Counted from the stretch's first letter, positions 35,150 to 46,913 are shown. The stretch is 64,000 nucleotides of DNA from Glandiceps talaboti (GCF_964340395.1 NC_135553.1:28285949-28349948); one strand, 5' to 3'. The notes: generated from the letters alone by a model not told the origin. Numbers and translations: made by a program.

Positions 35150-35770
35150 TAATCAATCAATCAAATTTCTATAGCACCAATTTCCAGAGCAATGTTCTGT
35201 TCAGTAGAACTGAATGGCTAAAGCACAACATATGCTTTGGTGATGAACAAATAAGTCTTCGGTTTTGTTTTGAAACAATCCAGGCTGGAGGCTTGGTGAA
35301 TGTCAAGTGGCAAAGAGTTCCATAGTTTGGGGGCGACACATGAGAATGAACGACCTCCATAGGTGACTTGTCTGTAATTTATTGTTGCAAGCAGATTCTT
35401 GTTTTTTAACGTAGAGTGTGACTTGGTGTAAGACTTGAGAAGATCACAAATGTACTCTGGAGTTAAGCCATGAAGGGCTTTATATGTCAACAGTAAAATT
35501 ATGAAGTCAATCCTGAAACAAACTGGTAATCAATGCAGGCCGATGAGAACCAGAGAAATGTGTTCAAACTTCTTGGTACGAGAGATGATCCTTGCCACTG
35601 TATTTTGAGCACGTTGTAATAGGTTTATGGTGGTGTTAGTCCGTATAATAATGCATTACCGTAGTCAAACTTGGCTGATAGGATTGCATGGATTATAGTA
35701 CAACAAACGTCATCAGTGATGTATTGCTTTATAGATGCCATTACTGGGACAAGCCATTAGCCAAGCAAGT
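35150..35770 (-). mobile_element. L2-like LINE, 3' part (minus strand)
   Basis: On the minus strand the end of the reverse transcriptase reads LHWLPV ... LLTYKALHGLTPEYICDLL, then YGGRSFSCVAPKLWNSLPL, the standard L2-group C-terminus, followed by a short 3' UTR and an ATTG-type tail at 35150-35165. Upstream the text FDYGNALLYGL is present near 35650 with frame breaks. Confidence 0.9.
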
Positions 35771-36214
35771 GGACTTGTTATCAAAGAGTACCAATATTTA
35801 CACATGTGATGATGGGCTCTTACATAACACAAGTAAACAGCTGTAAAGCATTTTATTACCCACCGGCACTACTTTTGGCATTTCAACATGAAACAATATT
35901 CTCAATGGGGGGGGGGGGGGGGGGGGGGGGGGGAGTCGAACAATTCGAATTACCAATAGCTTGGATTAATGCTCATTTCGAGTTGAAATCCCACAACTTT
36001 AATGTAAGCGAAGAATGTGTGACTTAATTTCATCGTGTAACCTTTTCTCTAATAACAAAAATCAGTATAATTCAAAAGTGTAGTTCACAGCGTAAGATCA
36101 TTTCTAAGGAGTGAGTCAATTGAGGCAAACCTTATCTCCGTCTTATATCAGTTGTTATCAATTTATTAGGCTATTATAAGTAACACTATACAAACAGCTT
36201 TAGAGATGCAAACA
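35771..36214. other. Insertion inside the LINE, with a G27 run
   Basis: This 440-bp stretch interrupts the reverse transcriptase between its 3' part and the next block. It holds 27 consecutive G (35907-35933). No terminal repeats could be fixed with confidence. Confidence 0.5.
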
Positions 36215-36571
36215 ACTTTTATGACAGGCAAGCCCGCGGGTTTGTTGCACTTGGACCGCTAATGGTTTGTGACTGTCATGCAATGCGACAAAGATGTGTA
36301 TAGATTGATTTGTAGGTATTCTTGACGTGGTGGTTAAACATGTGGATATTATCAAAGAATATTCCAATGTTACGATCTGATCTGACTGGTGTAATGGGTA
36401 CAGAACCAATGTTGATATGATCAATCGGGTCTGACAAGTGGTTGAATTTAGAATGGATGAGGGGAACTTCAGTTTTGTTGTCATTTAGTTGTTGTTTGTT
36501 GTGTGTCATCCATTGCTTAATATCATGGACACAGGTCTCCATTGAATGTGTAGCGGAAGGTGAATCTTGGT
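36215..36571 (-). mobile_element. L2-like LINE, middle part (minus strand)
   Basis: Minus-strand reading includes QLNDNKTEV, DHINIGSVPI and HVKNTYKSIYTHL, the block between the YADD palm motif and the thumb in L2-like reverse transcriptases. It ends at the target duplication tcttggt (36565-36571) of the next element. Confidence 0.9.
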
Positions 36572-37062
36572 CACAGGGTAAAGGACAAATAATCAATATT
36601 GTACTCCCGATTTTCCGGATTTCGAATATTATTTTCTGTATATTTCAAACTAAGTTTTAAGTACTGTTTCCTCTCACTGTTTTTTTTTTCTATTCCTACC
36701 TGATATAACTGTCTTATCTGAGTTTATCAGCTTTACATTAATTAGTAGCTTGCTAGAACAAACTCACTATTTGCCCAAATTAACGTATTATGCTGTGAGT
36801 GTAAACATCTACTGATCGACTGGTAGTAGTACAGGTCATTATTCGGATGTAGATGTTTACACTCACTGCATAATGCGTTAATTTGGGCAATTAGTGAGTT
36901 TGTTCTAGCAAGCTACTAATTAATGCAAAGCTGAAATTGGAAATAGAAAAAAAACAGTGAGAGGAAACAGTATTTAAAACTTTATTTGAAATATACAGAA
37001 AATAATATTAGAAATCCAGAAAATCGCGAGTACAAAATTGATTATTTGTCCTTTACCCTGTG
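36572..37062. mobile_element. CACAGGG-type MITE, 491 bp, nested in the LINE
   Basis: Inverted ends begin CACAGGGTAAAGGACAAATA, and the two halves pair for about 240 bp each. It is flanked by the 7-bp direct repeat tcttggt (36565-36571, 37063-37069). It is a foldback derivative of the family at 11005-12522. Confidence 0.9.
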
Positions 37063-38000
37063 TCTTGGTGGGAGAAAGCAAGGTGTATTTCATTATCATC
37101 TGCATACTGATGAATCTGCAAATTGTGATGACATATTAATTCTCCCAGAGGTGTAATGCAAGTTGTAAACAAGAGAGGTCCAAGTACTGATCCTTGTGGT
37201 ACCCCATAACTGAGAGCTGATGGTTCACTTGTGAGATTGTTACTGATTGATACCGGTTCTTCAGATAGGATGTAAACCATGTTAGAGCTATACCAGTAAT
37301 ACCAAGGTTGGCTAGTCTATAAAGTAATATTCCATGGTTGATGTTATCAAACGCAGCTGAGAGGTCGAGAAGGATGAGTAGAACATATTTTCCAGAATCC
37401 AGCCTGAGTGATAAGCAGATGTCATTGTGAACCTTTAAAAGAGCTGTTTCCGTGCTATGTGTTTCCAATATGCTGACTGAAATGGTTCAAGGAGTAAGTT
37501 TGTTGTTAAATAGGTGTTGATTTGAAAAACAACTATCTTCTCAAGTACCTTGGAAAGAAATGGAAGTCTTAGATTAGAGACAGGTCGATAGTTCTTGAGA
37601 ATATTGCTAAGGGCTAGCATTGGTCACTCACAAGTGTGCTGGGCTTAATCTTCACACTGGCATCAGGGAAGATATGTGATTGAAACTGCATGTGGTGTAC
37701 TCATGAGGTGATGCTTGTGAATACCAGTTCTCTTGCCTCTATGGGTTGGTGGTCTGGTTTGCAGATGACATAATTTGATGACATCCAGACAGTGGTTGGG
37801 TAACCTTTCATTGGTTGACACTTTGTTGAACAGGTATAACAGCTTCCTAGTATATGCATGATTCAGATTACCATAAGAAAGCAATCCAAAAACAATACTG
37901 ACCATCAGCACTGTAGTAGAAGTAGAATCCAACCAAACCACAAACTTTCAAAATAGTTTCGACAAAAAACAGTGGAAATAAACCAGATTCTGGATTCCAA
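37063..38000 (-). mobile_element. L2-like LINE, 5' part with palm motifs (minus strand)
   Basis: Minus-strand blocks in order: THRGKRTGIHKH near 37710, NYRPVSNL near 37590, STETALLKVHNDI near 37440, LDLSAAFDNINHG near 37350, GVPQGSVLGPLLF near 37190 and QYADDNEIHLAF near 37090. The catalytic YADD is intact but frameshifts separate the blocks. The 5' limit is uncertain. Confidence 0.9.
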
Positions 38001-38482
38001 TGACAACAGTTGGAGAAGGTGAATGTTCATAAAGTCTATCTGGCTAAAAGGAAGTTCCTCCAGGAAAAACAAGCAGATATATGCACAAAAACTGAAGAGC
38101 CTGGTGTGGAGGCTGCCAGCTAGGCGCACTACCATATGATATGTATCAAACATGCAAAATAGCTAAATAGTGACTTTACTACAACAAAAATTATTTGAGC
38201 TGCAAACAAATGAATGATGGCTTTTTTATAGTGGCATGCAACAATCTATTTTGCCACAACATTTGAATTTTCATTTGCAAACTTTAATTGAAAGACTTCA
38301 ATGTGAAATGGTCAAAGTCCTGAGTGATATCATTTAAGAATCAATTGATGTAAACAACCATACTGTCATACAACTTTACATTTGTGAAACAGCAAAATGT
38401 AAAATATTGATTTCAAATATAATTAATCAGTGTTATTTACATGATATATATCATATGTCCTTTCTTTGGGTCCTTACATCAG
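38001..38482. other. Intron stretch without recognised feature
   Basis: AT-rich intron between the LINE and exon 18. Its left part may still belong to the LINE 5' end. Confidence 0.4.
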
Positions 38483-38596
38483 AGATCAATCCATGTCTGA
38501 GTTCACCATGTATGAATGGCGGTACTTGTGAGAACAACCGTAATTTCTATACCTGCACTTGTCCACCTGGATGGACTGGAGTAAGATGTGAACAAG
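38483..38596 (+). CDS. EGF-like exon 18 (canonical 6-Cys)
   Basis: A 114-bp exon, phase 1-1. The acceptor region is TTACATCAGAG; the AG at 38481-38482 gives the phase-1 start. Donor GTAGGT at 38597. It reads [25 protein letters not shown] and RC, the first canonical module. [10 protein letters not shown] matches the Asn/Asp-hydroxylation consensus C-x-[DN]-x4-[FY]-x-C, but the residue before C1 is Pro, so full calcium binding is doubtful. Confidence 0.92.
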
Positions 38597-38632
38597 GTAG
38601 GTATATAAAGTTACTGTGTGTGCAGTCAGGGT

Positions 38633-38830
38633 TTACTTACAACCCATAACACCCAGGTAAAGTGATTCCACTGTGTGCCACTTATATACAATCCATAACA
38701 CCCCTGGCCTGCAGTAATGTGATTTCACTATGTGCCACACTTACATGCAACTCAGTAAAGTGATTTGACTGTGTGCTAACTTATATACAACCCATAACAC
38801 CCTAGGCTAGTAAAGCAGTTTAACTGTGTA
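38633..38830. repeat. Degenerate tandem repeat, about 3 copies of 65 bp
   Basis: Repeated blocks aacccataacaccc, gtaaagtgatt and actgtgtgccac after exon 18. The rest of this intron is AT-rich and contains a GTT run (39341-39363). Confidence 0.6.
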
Positions 38831-39380
38831 CCACACTCACTCATAGCATTTCTATCAATTATTGTAAAATAACTCTGTTTCAGTTGTTTCAATTTAATGC
38901 AAAACTAGCAATTGTAGCCAATTATTAAATTATTACTAATTATAACCATTAACTGTAATCAGTAGACATTGTTTACAAAATAACAACACTAATTGACCAA
39001 AAATGTTCATTAGCTTGGTAGATCAAATACTTTACAAAGGCAAGTTACAAGTTTTTAGCATTGAGCTTTCAATCTGTCTTTCTTGATGATTCTCATCAGA
39101 GTGACACATTCCATAGTTACAGCTGACCACTAGGTGGCAGTATGATCAGCTGATTGTAGATGTTAGGTAGTTTGATGCCCCACATGATTATCTTACTCAG
39201 GCTGCTAAGTCACTTGTTGGAATTTCAATAGAAAATGTGTATTTGTTGTGTGGTGAAGTTTGATTTCATCATTAGAGTAGTATCATTCATGTTTTAATTT
39301 AAACCAATATTATCTGTTCATAGAACATTTGTTAATGTGTTGTTGTTGTTGTTGTTGTTGTTGCTTACTTTGTTTACTAG

Positions 39381-39494
39381 AAATAAATGAATGTCTGAGT
39401 CAACCCTGTCAAAATGGTGGTACATGCAATGATTTTGTTAATGGTTATATGTGTGATTGTGCTTTTGGTTGGAGAGGATTTCATTGTGAAATTC
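39381..39494 (+). CDS. Calcium-binding EGF-like exon 19 (6-Cys)
   Basis: A 114-bp exon, phase 1-1, acceptor GTTTACTAG, donor GTAAGT at 39495. The split codon with exon 18 makes Glu, giving EINEC at the N-terminus. With [12 protein letters not shown] this meets the cbEGF pattern [DEQN]-x-[DEQN]2-C ... C-x-[DN]-x4-[FY]-x-C. It directly precedes the CUB exon, where a calcium-rigidified linker would be expected. This is the clearest cbEGF in the window. Confidence 0.93.
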
Positions 39495-39751
39495 GTAAGT
39501 AAAATTGTTTTCTTTGTGTTTTAAGTTAAATTCCATCAGTCAGTGTATTACCCATGTTGTACTTCTATATGGTCACTTTGTTTTAATGTCATACTCCTAC
39601 CCCCATCTTTTTGTTCTGCATTGTTCTTGATTATCAATCTCAAAATTGATATTTATTTTTGATTTTTTTTGTGTGAAAGATTCTATATTATATTATATTT
39701 TCACAATACCATAACATATGTAACTTTAAAAATTCAAGGGGTGTGAGCTGT

Positions 39752-40620
39752 CTAGTCCCCGAAGGGAGTGCTATTAAAATAGGCTCCATCCGTCTGTGTC
39801 CAGAATGCGTCATTTTTACCGAATGGTGGCCATAGTTGTGGTTAAAAATCAACATTTACTGCATAACTCAAAAACTGTAATACACTGAGACTCCATTTGA
39901 GTGTTTACCCAATATTATCAGATGTGAGCTATCTTTTGAGACCGTCACCTTTGAACTTGACCTTGATCTTCAGGGTCAATTATCAAAATCAAGCCAATTC
40001 CTGTCTATCACAGATACATTGTAGTGTTTACATAATGCCCATTTCTTTTTAATCATGTTTACAAGTAAATAGTGAAGGAGAGGAACAATAGACAAGCATT
40101 AGTTTTGTTGCTCATATCACTTTGACTGAATGAAAGCCATAGTTAAAAATCATTATTTACTGTATAATTCAAAAACTGTAATTCATAGAGACTCAATTCA
40201 AGCACTCACTTTATCAGATGCAAGCTTTCTTTGGAGACCTTCATATCGCCCTTAAGGGCTCATTGTTAAGATCAAGCCAGTTCCTGCCTACCAGAGACAC
40301 ATTGTAGTGTTTACATATTGCCAGTTTTTTTTTATCATGTTTACATGACATTATGTAAATATTGAAGAAAAGAAGTATACACAACCATTATTTTTGGTGC
40401 TCATTTAATTTTTACTGAATGGCAGCCATATTTGTAGTAAACAATCGTTATATTTAATACTGCAAAGCTAAACATTACTTCAGTCATAGACTCAATTCAT
40501 AGATCATCAAAATGAAGATATTTATATTGCAGACAATTTGTAGCTAATGTCTTTAGGTCATGTCTATAGATAATGCAGAACCAGATACATATGCACATTC
40601 AATAATGCATTACTTTAGGT
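39752..40620 (+). repeat. Dispersed repeat D, pearl-like 5' end and roughly 270-bp core units
   Basis: Starts tagtccccgaagggag, then ccatccgtctgtgtcc, then three diverged core units with aactcaaaaactgtaat, gagactc and acagatacattgtagtgttt. Core units carry a ttgaccttgatcttcaggg block. Confidence 0.65.
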
Positions 40621-40635
40621 GCTCATATCAATTTT

Positions 40636-40700
40636 TGGCACCACTGCAGAACTGATCTGATAAGGTTCAGTAGTGCTATAAGCATGGCAAAGTGTCAGTC

Positions 40701-40760
<60 letters not shown>

Positions 40761-41335
40761 CAACTAAAACTCACAAACTGCTGGACTGATTGCCATGATA
40801 TTTAATGGGTGTATTACCTTTGGTGTCTAGTTGGGAAATTGTTCAACCCAAAATGATCTTACCACCGGTAAGTGATTTGGGTGGGAAAAAAAATTATTTA
40901 TTTTCAGCCAAAAAACTTAAATTACAAAACTACTGACAAGATTGGGCAAATTTAATGGGGATTCATCTGGGGATGTGTTGATGGAGCTGTATTCACAACA
41001 TGATGCAGAGATATGCAAATTAAAATCTCAGTTTTCGTCAAAAACTTATGTCTTGAAACTGCATGATGAATGGGGTTGAAACTTGGTGGGAATGTTTCTG
41101 GAGATGTTATTCATTCTGCAGTTATTGTTGAAAACATTTTGACACAATTTGCCCTCGCAACCATGACCACACTCTTAGCAACAGTGACATTAGGATGCAT
41201 ATTACAAAGATAACAAGGATGGGTAGATAAATGAATAAATATTTTTTAAATGTATGTAAATATACCTAGCAACAAGACCATGCCCATACCAACCACCAAC
41301 TATGGTTGTTCTCAGTGCCATTGGAAATATTTTTA
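40636..41335 (+). mobile_element. Family B element, copy B4 (decayed ends)
   Basis: The 5' hairpin is damaged (ggcaccactgcagaactgat), but gataaggttcagtagtgcta, the microsatellite (40700-40757), the body and one or two core units remain. The 3' end is gtgccattggaaatattttt near 41316. Confidence 0.75.
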
Positions 41336-41525
41336 CTCAATGGCGGCCATATTTGTAGTGAACAATCAAGTTTTACCAATTAACTCAAAAAGGTTAATAC
41401 ATGGAGAAGTGTCTATTTGTGTTCAGTTGGTTACCATTACTGTCATGACAGTAGGTATAGTTGTATGAACTATTCATATCACGGAATTGTATGAATATTG
41501 AATAACTAGTATTTTTACTCTCCAG

Positions 41526-41885
41526 CAATGGGTTGTGTTGCCAACTACACACTTGCTCCTATGAGTTCCATTGAAATTGAAAATCCCAACTATCCTGCAA
41601 ATTACGACGACAACGAGTATTGTTTGTGGATTCTCAGTATCGAACCTGGCCGTCGTATGAGAGTTGTTGTCAATGACTTTGTCACTGAGCTGCATTATGA
41701 CAAACTAGATGGAGGTAACGGGAACAACCCTGAAAATTCTGCTAGTCGAGTTATGGAGCAGACAGGCCTGGATTGGCCAGATAATTTCATATCTACAGGG
41801 AATACAATATGGATACGATTCCAGAGTGATCATGAGAAGACAGAGAGAGGTTTCTCAATCAGTGTTATGGACAATGCATTGCCAG
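41526..41885 (+). CDS. CUB domain exon 20
   Basis: A 360-bp exon encoding 120 residues, phase 1-1, acceptor CTCTCCAG, donor GTAGGA at 41886. CUB hallmarks in order are C4, an NYT sequon at residues 7-9, NPNYPANY (20-27), C33-L-W, EPGRRMRV (40-47), NDFVTE (50-55), YDKLDGG (58-64), GNTIWIRFQSD (92-102) and GFSISV (109-114). CUB domains are beta-sandwich modules of extracellular proteins. The first disulphide pair is present (C4, C33); the second usual pair is absent. Acidic residues E55, D59 and D102 sit near the places used by calcium-binding CUBs, but the E-D spacing is shorter than usual. Confidence 0.93.
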
Positions 41886-42847
41886 GTAGGATGATTAGAG
41901 CTTATCTTCATAGTTTCACAAAGCTATTGAATCAGGTGTGTTTTCATAAGTTTGACAAATTCAATATTTTTGTCCAGTAAAAGACACTTTGAATAGTGTT
42001 CCACCAGGGCCAGCATTACTGATGTCAACCGCAACAGGAAAATATCTGGAAAATGAAAATCCATGACAGAGCCAAAAACTATTACAAATTTTCTAATTAG
42101 GTTAGAACACAATTATATGCAACATGGTGTAGGAAGACTAAGATCAACATTTGTTCGGATAAAAAAAAGATACTATGTATTGGGTTTGTGGATCATATTA
42201 AAGTTTTAATGTGTTTAGGTTGATTAATTTAATAAGTTGTTGTAGATTTCTAATCGTATGTGCAAAAATTACAACGTCAAGAGCAAACCAGTCATAAATG
42301 TCTTGAGTAAGTTGAATGCCCATGTTACTGGAATTTGACAGCGTAAGAATTAGTTTTTCTATGAAGAATGAAAAAAGTTAACAGCCTTGTTTTACTCCTG
42401 TGGAGTATTCAAGAGGTGACATTACCAGACCAGACACGAGTATCTTGTGTAAAGGTGAAATTGATAGGTATGAATCAGTGTGCCAAGAAAAAAGAGTGTC
42501 ACCTAAAACCTACACAATCAATCATTTAAATTCCCAAATTCTACAGTTGTGTTACAAAGCTACTGTAAACCTGCATATTTTCACGACTAGAAAATTTTGC
42601 GATTTTACAGTCTTCATGTAGTTCACAAAGATTAATTTTCACTAAAAACCATACTGGTACATTGCATTATGTAGAAATATATATTTTTGCTACTACTTAT
42701 TTTCGTGTTTTTGTTTTGTAGCGAAATTAGCGAAAATAAATCTTGCGTGAACATTTCCAGGTTTACGGTATTTTTCAGATTTGTAGTTGCTCATCAATAT
42801 ATATGCAATTTGTCTCATTTCATAGGAACAACAACATGGGACTTTGC
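41886..42847. other. Intron stretch without recognised feature
   Basis: AT-rich sequence after the CUB exon. Read-through of the CUB frame stays open until 41980, which makes the open frame longer than the exon. Confidence 0.4.
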
Positions 42848-42849
42848 TA

Positions 42850-43790
42850 TATTATTAGCCCTTAAAGGGCAAAGCCCGACGTGGGCTACTATGTTGGGTC
42901 CCATCCGTCTGTCTGTCTTTCCTTCCATGTCCACCTGTATCTCCAATATGTATGCGCCAATTTCAACCAAACCTGGTACAAATGTCAGATGTTATGAAGG
43001 GCATATGCACGTTGCTAGGTTTTATAACCCTCATGACAACAGTGAAATGGGAGCATATGTCTCAAATAATTGCACTTTGCCCAATAACTTTTGAAGTTTA
43101 ACAGCTAGAGAACTCATTCAAGCGTCTCCACCCATTTTATCAATCATGAGCTTTTTAAGGCACATTAACTTTTGACCTTGACCGCCATCTTCAAAGTCAA
43201 ATAGCCATATTATTGTCAAAGTGTGTATGTATATCTCTGATATGCATGGACTGATTTCAACCAAATCTTGTACAAATGTCAGATGCTATAGTCTGCATGT
43301 ACACATCACTTCATTTCACAACTCCAACAATATCAGCAAAATGGCAGCCTTATTTGTCATAAATATTCACACTTTGCCCAATAACTCTTGAAGTTTAACA
43401 GATAGAAACCTCAATCAAGTGTCTTCACCCATATTATCAATCATGAGATTTTTAATGGCACATTGACTTTTGACCTTGACCTCCATCTTCAAGGTCAAAT
43501 AGCCATATTATTTTCAAAGTTTAAATATGTAAATCTCTGATATGCATGGACTGATTTTAACCAAACCTTGTACAAATGTCAGATGCTATAGTCTGCACAT
43601 ACACATCACTTCATTTCACAACCCCCACGATAACAGCAAAATGATGGCCAAATTTGTCATATTAAAAGTGCCTTCCTTGTGGTTATCCATGATGAGCTTT
43701 CCTAATGACACACTGTCTTTTGACTTTGACCTTCATCTTCAGGGTCAAATAGCTATGTCTTCCTATTTTAAAATCATAAAGGTAATATAA
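42850..43790 (+). repeat. Pearl-like repeat C with GTCT run and roughly 300-bp core units
   Basis: Starts with ttagcccttaaagggc and a hairpin AGCCCgacgtGGGCT, then ccatccgtctgtctgtcttt. Three core units follow, sharing caaatgtcagatgctatag, actcttgaagtttaacag and ttttgaccttgacc. Confidence 0.7.
43470..43498. promoter_or_regulatory. Perfect palindrome of nuclear-receptor half sites in repeat C
   Basis: TTGACCTTGA and TCAAGGTCAA face each other across 9 nt. Each arm includes the extended half site TCAAGGTCA known for ERR/SF-1 type receptors. Function in this intron is not shown. Diverged versions occur at about 43170 and 43720. Confidence 0.35.
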
Positions 43791-44259
43791 ATATTAATGC
43801 TATTAAATGTGCCTGAAATTGTCAAGGATCTACACATAACAGATAAGAAATGAACAACCCCTTCATGTGTTGTCAGTGTATCTTTTTGATTGCCTTAAAT
43901 GCCATGCCATAGTTGTTGTCCTCTTTGAACTGAAAGCATGCGATATAGTGTACAAACTGAAGAACCTGTTGTAGTTACTACAAGAAATACTTCTTTTTTT
44001 TTTTTTTTTTTGGGGGGGGGGGCCTGTGGCTTCCATGAACACTTGTTGGCAGTTGTCATGGTAACACTTTCGTTGTTGTGCTAATAATGATATATATTTG
44101 TTTATACACAGTATTTAAATTTAATGACAATAGTGTCTTAATAATCCTCTAACAAAGATAACCAGGCTTGTATTTGGTTTAAGTTTTGCAACACCCTAAA
44201 AGTATACCTCAAAGGTGAAGGAATGTCACAGTCTATTTAAACTGTCATTTACTGGTTTT

Positions 44260-44990
44260 TAGTCCCCGCCGGACGAAGTCCGGGACGGGGACTTATGGAT
44301 TGGGTTCCGTGCGTCCGTCCGTCCGTCCGTCCGTCCACAGCCGTTTCTTGGAGATGCCTGGATCGATTTTTTTCAAACTTGCTACAGGGGCAACATACAA
44401 TAGCATACATATGCACGTCAATTTGTTTTATGATACGATCCAATATGGCCGCCTAGCAGCCATTTTGTTTGCAAATTTTCCATGTCCAAAGCCATAACTC
44501 AGACATGCTTGAACAGATCTCATTCAAAGTTGGTATTAGGACAGTGTTCTATGACATACATGTGCATATCCATGTTCATCATGATACGATCCAATATGGC
44601 TGCCTGGCAGCCATTTTGTTTGCGAATTTTCCATGTCCAAAGCCATAACTCAGACATGCTTGAACAGATCTCATTTAAAGTTTGTATTAGGACAGTGTTC
44701 TATGACATACATGTGCATATCCATTGTTGTCATGATATGATCCAATATGGCCGCCTAGCAGCCATTTTGTTTGTGAATTTTCCATGTCCAAAGCCATAAC
44801 TCAGACATGCTTAAACAGATCTCATTCAAAGTTGGTATTAGGACAGTGTTCTATGACATACATGTGCATATTCATTGTTGTTGTGATACGATCCAATATG
44901 GTCGCCTGGCAGCCATTTTGTTTGCGATTTTTCTATGTCCAAAGCCATAAAAACTGAAACATAGTATTTAGTATTGATCAATGTTCACCT
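44260..44990 (+). mobile_element. Family A element, copy A2
   Basis: Begins with a near-perfect hairpin: AGTCCCCGCCGGAC, gaa, GTCCGG, ga, CGGGGACT (44261-44293). Then comes a (CCGT)n run (44311-44336) and four core units at exactly 151 bp (44491, 44642, 44793, 44944). The 3' end is lost against A3. Confidence 0.88.
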
Positions 44991-45000
44991 GAGTCCTTTT

Positions 45001-45752
45001 TAGTCCCCGCGGACGAAGTCCAGAATGGGGACTTATGGATTGGGTTCCGTCCGTGCGTCCGTCCGTCTGTCCGTCTGTCCGTCCGCAGCTGTTTCTTGGA
45101 GATGCCTGGACCGATTTTTTTCAAACTTGGTACAGGGGCAACATGCAATGGCATACATATGCACGTCAATTTGTTTTATGATACGATCCAATATGGCTGC
45201 CTGCCAGCCATTTTGTTTGTGAATTATCCATGTCCAAAGCCATAACTCAGACATGCTTAAACAGATCTCATTCAAAGTTGGCATTAGGACAGTGTTCTAT
45301 GACATACATGTGCATATCCATTTTCGTTGTGATACGATCCAATATGGCTGCCTGGCAGCCATTTTGTTTGCGAATGTTCATGTCCAAAGCCATAACTCAG
45401 ACATGTTTGAACAGATCTCATTTAAAGTTGGTATTAGGACAGTGTTCTATGACATACATCTGCATATCCATTTTCGTCGTGATATGATCCAATATGGCTG
45501 CCTGGCAGCCATTTTGTTTGTGAATTTTCCATGTCCAAAGCCATAACTCAGACTCCATTTTCATCGTGATATGATCCCCCATACCCAACCAATCCTTTAT
45601 TGTTGGAGGCATATCCCATGTTCAACAAGCACACACAACATATCTAAGTCTGTTTGTTTTAGGTTCACAAATGTTGTTGCGTGATCAGAGTAGTGATAAT
45701 TCCTTAAAACCCAATTATAGCGGGGACTATGTGATGTCATTCTCAATGACTT
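45001..45752 (+). mobile_element. Family A element, copy A3
   Basis: Starts TAGTCCCCGCGGACGAAGTC, with a CCGT/CTGT run at 45050-45085 and three core units (45239, 45389, 45540). It ends CGGGGACTAT (45721-45730) plus the stem-loop gtcattctcaatgac (45736-45750). Full-length ends on both sides make it the best reference copy. Confidence 0.9.
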
Positions 45753-46796
45753 GTACATCATGTATGCCAGCTGAAACCTGTCACACACAAAATATATGAA
45801 TGTTCAACCAACACACATTAAATTGTTAATGTGATATACTAGTATTAACCAAACGTATAGTACCTGTATGTCATTTGAACAAATGTTGGTCTAAATCTTC
45901 CTGCAACATATTACAAAAAGTGTTGTAACTTTCTTTATATCAGTGTCCAGGTCTGTCACGATATATTTCCCTATTTGTTACACTCTAATAGAAACCTTAT
46001 ATTATTGTCAGGATAAAGCTGTCTTGCAAAACATTAAGTGACTCTCCAGGTTTCCATTGCTGAACTACAGGATGACAAAATGTGATTTTTGCTCAAGAGA
46101 TGGCCATTTCCATGCTAACATGCATATTATTATTTTTTTTAGGGGGGGGGGGAATGGTTCCTGTGTGCTGACACAAAAACATATACATGTTCAACCTACG
46201 CACATTAAAACTTTAATATCCACAAACCCAATGAACACATAGTAATTTTATTTTATCCAAACAAATGTTGGTCTGAGTCTTCCTATATCATATTACATGT
46301 TGTTTTCTAACTTAATTTGTAATAATTTTTGGCTTTGTCATCATGGATTTTTAGCACAACAGAACATCCCAATGTCTCGTTCTTCTTAGCCAGATTTCTA
46401 TTTCTATATTTTGGACAAGTTCCATTTCAATTAATGTGACAAAAAGCAAAGAATTTAGTGACCTATGACAAATGACCAGATAATTCTGATTTTATAGCAC
46501 CTCTGGCATTTGCATCATAGTAGAAACTGTCAATTATACATTGATTGATTGGGTAGCACAATGTGGAATCCTGAGCCAAGAAGTGTAAAGAAATACAGCC
46601 AAGATAAAGTCAGTCTTACTTATGTTCTATTGTAACCCCACTTGACTAGTAAAATTTACTAAAAAAAAAGCCCACTTCTGTCTATAGCTTTTAATTGATT
46701 ACACATATTTCTAAATATTCTTTCTTTGGATTGTCAATAAAACAACTCCTAATCATGGGTATATAAAAAGAGCATATTGTAATTTATACTTTACAG
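45753..46796. other. Intron stretch without recognised feature
   Basis: Contains two related blocks of about 120 bp (acacattaaa ... caaatgttggtct ... cttcct) near 45805-45910 and 46195-46285, and a G run (46143-46152). No gene seen. Confidence 0.4.
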
Positions 46797-46913
46797 CAAC
46801 ACGACCTTGTATCAGTAACCCATGCAGGAATGGAGGTACTTGTGAGGAACGAGTAGACAGCTTTATTTGCATTTGTACTCCTAGTTGGACAGGACGTACC
46901 TGTGAAGAGATAG
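46797..46913 (+). CDS. EGF-like exon 21 (6-Cys)
   Basis: A 117-bp exon, phase 1-1, acceptor CTTTACAG, donor GTAAGG at 46914. It reads [25 protein letters not shown] and RTC. The third residue after C3 is Glu, so the hydroxylation consensus is not met. It is separated from the CUB exon by 4.9 kb of repeats and from the next exon by 12.2 kb, the longest intron here. Confidence 0.92.

Noticed and set aside
41526-41980. 150-codon frame as a complete gene
   Set aside because: It is the CUB exon plus intron read-through. The GTAGGA donor at 41886 and phase-1 boundaries define the exon.
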